The position numbers were made by a program, and so were the translations under genes. A DNA stretch of 64,000 nt, from positions 63,585,588 to 63,649,587 of the forward strand of contig NC_089234.1 in assembly GCF_963924675.1 (NCBI RefSeq). The letters run 5' to 3'. The notes beneath the pieces are model-generated. The model did no database searches. It was not told where the DNA came from and saw only the letters and a list, made by a program, of their open reading frames with translations. The DNA is from Phocoena phocoena (lineage: Eukaryota > Chordata > Mammalia > Artiodactyla > Phocoenidae). Position 1 is the stretch's first letter; the number at the start of each line of letters is the position of its first letter. This document shows positions 57,596-64,000 of the stretch, one piece after another.

Positions 57596-58463
57596 AAGTA
57601 TATGAATATTCTAAAGTTGTATAGCATCATTGTAAAATACTATAAGATCGTAAGAATTTTATACAAAGAATAAATGCATATATTGAGGTGTTATCCTAGA
57701 CTGAATTTTTGTTAGTGCTTATTTGTTCTTAAGAATCAAGTATCTTTTACAGTATGTTTTTAAAATTCAGTAGATATCAAGATATCTTGAGTAATATTTA
57801 GTTGATAAGTATACTTGAGTACTGCTATTTTTTTAATGTATGACTTTAATCCTTTTATTATAAAATTGTATAAATATTCAGCCAGCACCAACTGCACATT
57901 ATCAATAACTTAATTCAATATTCATTAGATTCCATGTGTCTGGTGAGTCTCATTGTCATAACTCTTCCTGGAAGACAACATTAGACATTGAATTGAAATA
58001 ACAATGCTTTATCACTTTTGAATTTCTTGCCTCTACCTTACATTATCACCATCATTGTTATTGTAAATATGTCATGTTTACGTAAGGTTACTAATCATTA
58101 ATTTAACTTTTACTTATGTAAAACCTTGGAAAACTGTTCAATTCTATTCATGTATAAGGTGGCATTATACTCAACTACTACCTTTATTCAGTGAACTGAA
58201 CATTATGTTAGTGTGTGAAAAACCAATGTATAATTTTTTATAGGTGGTAATTTTGTTACCTTTAGTTTATTTGTAAACATTAATTAAATCTTTTTGTCTT
58301 AGATTAAGCCAAACATTGGAAATCAGGAAATGCATAGTTAGTCCCTTGAGTTAATTGGTTGATAATAACCAATTGAGTTAATTGGTTATTATGTAAGAAT
58401 GGTGTCTTCTCACAGCTCACATCTCTGTTAAGCATTGTGGTGAATTTATATTTTGTTTTTCAG
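57596..58463. other. SLC25A16: SLC25A16 intron 6 end
   Basis: Anonymous AT-rich, apart from the inverted and direct repeats at 58346-58392 close to the exon 7 acceptor. Confidence 0.55.
58346..58392. repeat. Perfect 13-bp inverted repeat overlapping a 15-bp direct repeat
   Basis: 'ataataaccaatt' at 58362-58374 pairs perfectly with 58380-58392 across a 5-nt loop. 'ttgagttaattggtt' occurs at 58346-58360 and again at 58373-58387. It lies 71 bp before exon 7. Confidence 0.95.
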
Positions 58464-58626
58464 GTGTTTCATTTTTTACTTTTGGTACCTTAAAGAGTGT
58501 TGGGCTTTCCCATGCTCCTACCCTTCTTGGCAGACCTTCATCAGACAATCCTAATGTCTTAGTTTTGAAAACTCACATAAACTTACTTTGTGGTGGTGTT
58601 GCTGGAGCAATAGCACAGACAATATC
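58464..58626 (+). CDS. SLC25A16: SLC25A16 exon 7 (residues 202-255)
   Basis: Acceptor TTTTTCAG|G, donor ATC|GTAAGT... with GT at 58627, ending in phase 2. It encodes GVSFFTFGTLKSVGLSHAPT, the inter-repeat loop with SSDNPNV, and LLCGGVAGAIAQTI, the fifth helix. No frame damage. Confidence 0.97.
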
Positions 58627-58956
58627 GTAAGTTTGTTCATCAACTTACTTAAGTTAAATTACATTTATCCAATACTGATTTTTAGCATTGGTTAGTTGTC
58701 TTATTTTTTCTAATAGATTATTAAAACACAGGATCCCTTGCAAAATATAAATATTAATTTAATACATTTTTTCCAGTGTGCCTGCACTTTAAGCATATTA
58801 TAAATAACTTCGTGCCAAATTGACTAAATTAGTTTGAACCTACTCAATTTCTGTGGATTTTAAAAGAAAGGAAAAAGAAAGCTAGAAAGAAACACTATAG
58901 TTTTCATCCATATTTCCTCATGAATTGCCTGTATGAGTTTTCTGAAATTTGAGCCA

Positions 58957-58961
<5 letters not shown>

Positions 58962-59007
<46 letters not shown>
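58962..59007 (+). repeat. (GT)n microsatellite
   Basis: About 22 uninterrupted GT units in SLC25A16 intron 7. Confidence 0.96.
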
Positions 59008-59008
<1 letters not shown>

Positions 59009-59128
59009 GTACAACTTCTCTTGCACTAAATCTTGAAGGCCTACTTTGTGCCAGTCAGTATGCTAGGCATTGGGAGTTTCACTGAAGGAAAAACAAAAGT
59101 ATTGCCTCAAGAAGCCTATACTCTTTTC

Positions 59129-59400
59129 TTTTTTTTTTGGCTGCCTTGGGTCTTTGTTGCTGCATGCAGGCTTTCTCTAGTTGCAGCGAGTCGGGTCTAC
59201 TCTTTGTTGCAGTGCGGGGGCTTCTCATTGTGGTGGCTTCTCTTGTTGCAGAGCACAGGCACTAGGCTCGCAGGCTTCAGTAGTTGTGGCTCACGGGCTT
59301 AGTTGCTCTGCGGCATGTGGGATCTTCCCGGACCAGGGTTTGAACCCGTGTCCCTGCATTGGCAGGAGGATTCTCAATCACTGTGCCACCAGGGAAGTCC
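59129..59400 (-). mobile_element. CHR SINE, long form with internal deletion
   Basis: Target duplication 'caagaagcctatactctt' perfect on both sides. Confidence 0.95.
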
Positions 59401-59848
59401 CAAGAAGCCTATACTCTTATTAAGACAGTAGCAATGCAAGGGAGTTTTATATTAATTAAGTGTATTAGGGACATAGATAAATTAGGTGGAAAGTGTAATT
59501 GGAAAGTTGGCTGTAGAGAATTTCTGTAGACCAAGAGAGATTGGATAGATGAGATTAAAAAAGGGCTGGAATACTAAGAAGCAGGAACTTTTCAGGAACA
59601 GGAAGAAGGGAAGCTCTCTGTGACTGAGGAGTATCCTGAAAAACAGGAAGACAACAGGAAATCGTAGTGTCACAAAGGCTCAAAAAAGAGTATCCAATGG
59701 AAAAAGAAAACTCAAAGTAAGATAAGTACTGAAAAGTAAGTTATTCATCGGATTTCACAATGAAGGTTACTTTTGTGAAGGCAGATTCAGTATACTTGTG
59801 TGTGGGAGCAGATCATACTAGACTGAAAGTAAAGGGAAAAAGGTGTAG
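59401..59848. other. SLC25A16: SLC25A16 intron 7, no clear element
   Basis: A-rich text resembling an L2 reverse strand; not delimited. Confidence 0.4.
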
Positions 59849-60085
59849 GGACTTCCCTGGCGGTCCAGTGCCTAAGACTCCATGCTCCCAATGCAGGGGG
59901 CCCGCGTTCAATCCCTGGTCAGGGAACTAGATCCCACATGCCGCAACTAAGAGTTCGCATGCCGCAACTAAAGATCCCGAAGGCCACATCTAAAAGATCC
60001 CGCACATGGCAAGAGTGACCCCGCATGCCACAACTAAGACCTGACACAGCCAAATAAATAACTAAATATTAAAAAAAAAAAAAAA
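59849..60085 (+). mobile_element. CHR SINE, intermediate form
   Basis: 'aaaaggtgtagggacttccc' start, A-run end and 'aaaaggtgtgtag' after. Confidence 0.92.
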
Positions 60086-60238
60086 GGTGTGTAGTTTACT
60101 TTTAGAAACATGGCTGCGGAACCTTGTTCATTTGCAGAGACATGATCACCTCTAGCTATTCTGATTCTCTTCTTGGTTTTACTGCCCCTTTTCTTTATTA
60201 TTTACTTCCAATTTAGATCTTTAAAATCTGTCTTCTCG

Positions 60239-60428
60239 GGGCTTCCCCGGTGGCGCAGTGGTTGAGAGTCCGCCTGCCGATGCAGGGGACGCGGGTTCGC
60301 GCCCCGGTCCGGGAAGATCCCACATGCCGCGGAGCGGCTGGGCCCGTGAGCCATGGCCGCTGAGCCTGCGCGTCTGGAGCCTGTGCTCCGCAACGGGAGA
60401 GGCCACAACAGTGAGAGGCCCGTGTACC

Positions 60429-60460
<32 letters not shown>
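60239..60460 (+). mobile_element. CHR SINE, young form
   Basis: Near-consensus with about 32 A. Target duplication 'aaatctgtcttctc' perfect. Sense to SLC25A16. Confidence 0.96.
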
Positions 60461-60464
<4 letters not shown>

Positions 60465-60517
60465 TCTTCTCTTTTCCACTTACTTCATAAGCTATATTCT
60501 ACACCCACTGACTCTTT

Positions 60518-60640
60518 TTTTAAAAAATATTTATTTATTTGGCTGCACTGGGTCTTAGTTGCGGCGCACGGGGTCTTTGGTGCTGCATGCGGGATCTTTA
60601 GCTGTGACATGCGAACTCTTAGTTGAGGCAACTTTCCCTT
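60518..60640 (-). mobile_element. CHR SINE, truncated (head missing)
   Basis: (TATT)n tail and body only ('ggctgcactgggtcttagtt'). It ends without the head. Confidence 0.8.
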
Positions 60641-60689
60641 TTCAGGTATCTTGCTGATTCATGTCTTCCTCCTCCTACCTATCTGTGCT

Positions 60690-61262
60690 GATTTTTTTAA
60701 GGCCTAGCCAGACTTTGGTCCTCTGCTCTTCCCGTAAACATCCAGAATAGCTCATCTATCTTTATTGTTTCAATGGTCACCTCTGTACAGATAACTAATT
60801 CTATTTAAATCTTCATTGCTGACTCATTACTTCTCTAGCAAGCTCTTGGATGTTTATACCTGGACTTCTGTCCTCAGTTCAAGCTCTGTAATTCATATAC
60901 TGCTTTCTTGTCTTCTTTTTCATGTCTGTCCTCGGCCCCCAACTTTCCTATTTGTTATCGATCACCATTAATCTTCTAGTCCTGATAATACCTTGAGATC
61001 ATTTTTCACATTGTACATATCCAAATATTTTTGTCATTTTTTTGCTTAAAAACATTACCTAGAACGTTATTTTCTTTCTTTCCCGTTGTTATTTCCCTAG
61101 TTCTGATCCTTGTACTTTGTCTTCTTACTTCTCTTTATTAATCAATTCCTTCTACCCAGACACATCTTTTCCTGCTTGGAAACTGAATCCTTCAGGTTGA
61201 GGTTTTGGTCCCTTTATTCCCCATAAAGTTTTTTCCTCTCTCCACCTCCCATTAAAAGATAA
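60690..61262 (+). mobile_element. L2-like fragment
   Basis: T/C-rich text such as 'atacctggacttctgtcctc' in L2-like order. Weakly supported. Confidence 0.4.
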
Positions 61263-61267
61263 TTCAG

Positions 61268-61584
61268 GACTTAACTGGTGGCGCAGTGGTTAAGAATCCG
61301 CCTGCCAAGGTAGGGGACACGGGTTCGAACCCTGGTCTGGAAAGACCCCACATGCCGCAGAGCAACTAAGCCCGTGTACCACAACTACTGAGCCCACGTG
61401 CCACAATCACTGAAGCCCGCACGCCTAGAGCCCATGATCCACAACAAGAGAAGCCACCGCAATGAGAAGCACGCGTACCACAACGAAGAGTAGCCCCCAC
61501 TCGCCGCAACAGAGAAAGCCTCCGTGCAGCAACAAAGACCCAACACAGCCAAAAATAAATAAATATTTTAAAAATTAAAAAAAA
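61268..61584 (+). mobile_element. CHR SINE, long form
   Basis: Target duplication 'aaaagataattca' on both sides. Confidence 0.94.
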
Positions 61585-61599
61585 GATAATTCATGGAGG

Positions 61600-61720
61600 G
61601 GAATTCCCTGGTGATCCAGTGGTTAGGACCCTGCACTTTCACTGCAGGGGGCACGTGTTGGATCCCTGGTTGGGGAGATAAGATCCTGCAAGCCGTGAAG
61701 CAGGGCCAAAAAAAAAAAGA
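61600..61720 (+). mobile_element. CHR SINE, short form
   Basis: Target duplication 'aattcatggag' on both sides. It used the target copy left by the previous SINE. Confidence 0.93.
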
Positions 61721-61884
61721 ATTCATGGAGATGCTGCTTAGATGCATAGAGCTCTTCATCTATTAGTAATGTTATTTCTTAAGCTGTTTGGTTGGTACAT
61801 GGGTGGTTTTTTTATTACAATTATTTCATAGTAAATTTAAATGTATATAAAAGTATATAATTATTTTTGTCATATATCACTTAT

Positions 61885-61950
61885 GTATATATTATATGTA
61901 TGTATATATGTATATATACATATGTGTGTGTATATATATATATGTGTATG
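61885..61950 (+). repeat. (TATG/TA)n imperfect microsatellite
   Basis: Interrupted TATG, TA and TG units. Confidence 0.85.
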
Positions 61951-62022
61951 AACGAGAGCTTTGAATAGGGAAGTAGAAAGCAGCTTTATGACATGGCAAA
62001 TGTCTCTAAGACTCAATTTTCT

Positions 62023-62307
62023 TTTTTTTTTTAAAATAAATTTATTTATTTATTTTTGGCTGTGTTGGGTCTTCGTTTCTATGCCAGGGCTTTCTCTAGT
62101 TGCGGCGAGCGGGGGCCACTCTTCATCACGGGCCTCTCACTATCTCGGCCTCTCTTGTTGCGGAGCACAGGCTCCAGATGCGCAGGCTCAGTAGTTGTGG
62201 CTTACAGGCCCAGTTGCTCCGCGGCATATGGGATCTTCCCAGACCAGGGCTCGAACCCGTGTCCCTTGGCAGGCAGATTCTCAACCACTGTGCCACCACG
62301 GAAGCCC
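62023..62307 (-). mobile_element. CHR SINE, long form
   Basis: Target duplication 'ctaagactcaattttc' perfect on both sides. It splits a MIR. Confidence 0.95.
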
Positions 62308-62432
62308 TAAGACTCAATTTTCGTATCTTAATATTGAGATAACAGTACCTACTTAACACAGTTGTAAAGATGGAATGAGATAATGTACATAAATTGCTTA
62401 GCACAGGACCTAACATAAGCAGTCAACATTAG
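62308..62432 (+). mobile_element. MIR 3' part
   Basis: 'atggaatgagataatgtaca' and 'cttagcacaggacctaacat'. The left part of the MIR is before the SINE (about 61965-62022). Confidence 0.65.
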
Positions 62433-62514
62433 CCCCAAAAAAGTAATTAAAAAAAAAATCACCTGGGGTTCCACTCCTAAGAGATTACTTTTGTATATTT
62501 CATTTTAGGCAATC

Positions 62515-62635
62515 TTTAAAATTTTTTTAAATTGAGGTATAATTAACGTACAATATTACATTAGTTTCTGGTATATAACATAATGATTTGATATTAAGTC
62601 TGGTTAACATTCATCACCATACATAGTTGCAGAAT
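62515..62635 (-). mobile_element. L1 3' UTR, antisense
   Basis: 'aaattgaggtataattaacg' and 'ttaacattcatcaccataca'. Confidence 0.7.
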
Positions 62636-62767
62636 CAGGCAATCTTTTCACGTAGAATTTTCTCAATCCTCTGTATGCAATTATCTGTATTGTTAATTTT
62701 AGCCCTTAAGGAGAATTTTTTGTTGGCCTACTGTATACAGGGGCACTTGCTGAATACTCTTAGGGTA

Positions 62768-62987
62768 GTGGTTCTTAACTGGGGTGGTTTCGTCTCTAGT
62801 GGACATTTATTAATATCTGGAGACCTTTTTCGTTGTTACAACTGGGGTTGTGCTACTGGCATCTAGTGGGTAGAAGCCAGGGATTTACCTAAACACTCTA
62901 CAATGCCCAGGACAGCTCCCACAACTAAGAATTTTCCAACCCAAAATGGCAATAGTGCCAAAGTTAAGAAACCCTGTCTTAGGGTTA
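62768..62987. mobile_element. hAT-Charlie-type non-autonomous DNA transposon (MER class)
   Basis: 'gtggttcttaactggggtgg' at one end and 'gttaagaaaccctg' at the other are imperfect inverted termini. The interior 'ggcatctagtgggtagaagc' is characteristic of this family. Confidence 0.75.
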
Positions 62988-63301
62988 CAACAATGGAAAG
63001 CACCCAGTCTATTTCCTCAGGAAGCGGCATTTAATTTGGTTTGGGGGAATAAATAGAACTTGATAATGGGTGATGAAAGAGAAGAATCATTTAACCCGAG
63101 GGAACCACTTAGGCAAAGGCAAGGAGACCTCTGTATTGTTATTTGATTTTATTCATATGCCTATATCCTGACTCCCAGATTAGACAAAACAGTAAGAAAA
63201 TAGGAACACATTATTTCCTAGCATACATAGGGCTTTGTATTCAATAATTGCTGAGTAGAAAACTAAAAATCATTTTTAAGTCCTTCTTTTTCTTCTTTTA
63301 G

Positions 63302-63370
63302 CTACCCATTTGATGTAACACGTCGGCGAATGCAGTTAGGAACTGTTCTTCCAGAATTTGAAAAGTGCCT
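63302..63370 (+). CDS. SLC25A16: SLC25A16 exon 8 (residues 256-278, codon 279 split)
   Basis: Acceptor CTTTTAG|C, donor CCT|GTAAGT. It encodes YPFDVTRRRMQLGTVLPEFE plus KC. PFDVTR at 258-263 is the third carrier signature, so all three repeats are represented. Eight exons give 278 full codons of about 330 usual for the family. The final exon (end of repeat 3) must lie beyond 64000. Confidence 0.96.
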
Positions 63371-63549
63371 GTAAGTTCTTCATTTGTCATTGTTCAATTT
63401 CTTTAGGAAATGTAATGTGTATAGTAAGTAGGGAGATAGGACTGTGATCTCACTAGTAGTCTAGAGCTTTCATTTTATATCCCATAATATTCTTTGGTAA
63501 ACTGAATTTAATCAGGTCCTAATCCTCCTGTTAAAATGTTCATTTTAGG

Positions 63550-63660
63550 TAATTCCCTGGTGGTCCAGTGGTTAGGACTCGGTGCTTTCACTGTGGGGGC
63601 CAGGGTTCGGTCCCTGATCAGGGAACTAAGATCCCACAAGCCTTGCAGCCAAAAAAAAAA
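63550..63660 (+). mobile_element. CHR SINE, short form
   Basis: 'gtaattccctggtggtccag' to 'gcagccaaaaaaaaaac'. Sense to SLC25A16, in intron 8. Confidence 0.9.
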
Positions 63661-63680
63661 CAAAAACAAATTTAATTTTA

Positions 63681-63996
63681 GAGCAGCTCTGTTAAATAGA
63701 AATATGATGTGAGCCACATATGTAATTTAAAATTTTCTGGTAACCTAACCACATTAAAAAAGTATAAAAAGAAACATGAAATTGTTTTAAAATATTTTAT
63801 TTAAACCAATATATTTAAAATTTATCACTTCAACATTTCAGTATTTTACATCCTTTTAAAAAAAAACACTAAGTGTTTGAAATCCAGGGTGTATTTTACA
63901 CTCACAGCACATCTCAATTTAGGACTTGCCACATTTCATGTACTCAGTAGCCACATGTGGCTAGTGGCTACCACTATTGCATAGCACAGCTCTAGA
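63681..63996. mobile_element. Non-autonomous DNA transposon, near full length
   Basis: Termini 'gagcagctctgttaaataga' and 'gcatagcacagctctag' are inverted relative to each other. The interior 'gccacatgtggctagtggct' is typical of a common mammalian MER-type hAT relic. Confidence 0.7.
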
Positions 63997-64000
63997 GTTT

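Noticed and set aside
1..64000. CRISPR arrays, operons, phage or integron features
   Set aside because: None seen. The only regular repeats are microsatellites and interspersed SINEs in a vertebrate genome.

Overview
The window is nuclear DNA from a mammal, almost certainly a cetacean and probably a toothed whale. It has intron-split vertebrate genes, CpG-island promoters and many L1, L2 and MIR remnants. It also holds about 58 copies of the tRNA-Glu-derived CHR SINEs known from whales, hippos and ruminants. Thirteen of these belong to one very homogeneous, evidently young subfamily. No prokaryotic, plasmid or CRISPR features are present. Species assignment is inference from repeat content.

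Layout. (1) 1-15.4 kb holds the 5' part of TET1 on the minus strand. The large first coding exon (7997-5968, ATG at 7875) encodes residues 1-636, including the whole CXXC zinc finger. Intron sequence follows to position 1, and a CpG island at about 13.7-15.5 kb must hold the promoter and the non-coding first exon. (2) 15.5-32.2 kb is intergenic. It contains SINEs, L2, L1, microsatellites and a broken retrocopy of HHATL (27.07-27.61 kb). (3) 32.2-64 kb holds SLC25A16 on the plus strand. A CpG island is followed by exons 1-8, all with GT/AG junctions and consistent phases. Together they give 278 codons plus 2 nt, and the last exon lies beyond the window. An RPL31 retropseudogene sits in its intron 4 (50.5-51.0 kb). 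The two genes are divergent neighbours, the same arrangement as on human chromosome 10q21.

The two genes are not functionally linked as far as is known. TET1 is a nuclear 5-methylcytosine dioxygenase whose CXXC finger binds CpG DNA. SLC25A16 is a mitochondrial inner-membrane carrier linked to coenzyme A handling.

Three SINE forms are named below. The long form (about 300 bp) has a tRNA-like head, a body of 'cacaactactgagcc'-type repeats and an (aaat)n tail. The short form (about 120 bp) is head plus 'ggccaaaa'. The young form (about 200 bp) ends in 'ggcccgcgtaccgc' plus poly(A). Plus orientation means the head reads 5'->3' on the given strand. Repeat boundaries are read by eye and good to roughly 10 bases; coding exon boundaries are exact to the splice sites.

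I found no convincing new biological system. The most unusual structures are a 281-bp duplicated segment beside TET1 embedded in a duplicated L1 fragment, several chimeric or fused SINEs, a strong antisense bias of SINEs within both genes, and short upstream ORFs with strong start contexts before both genes.
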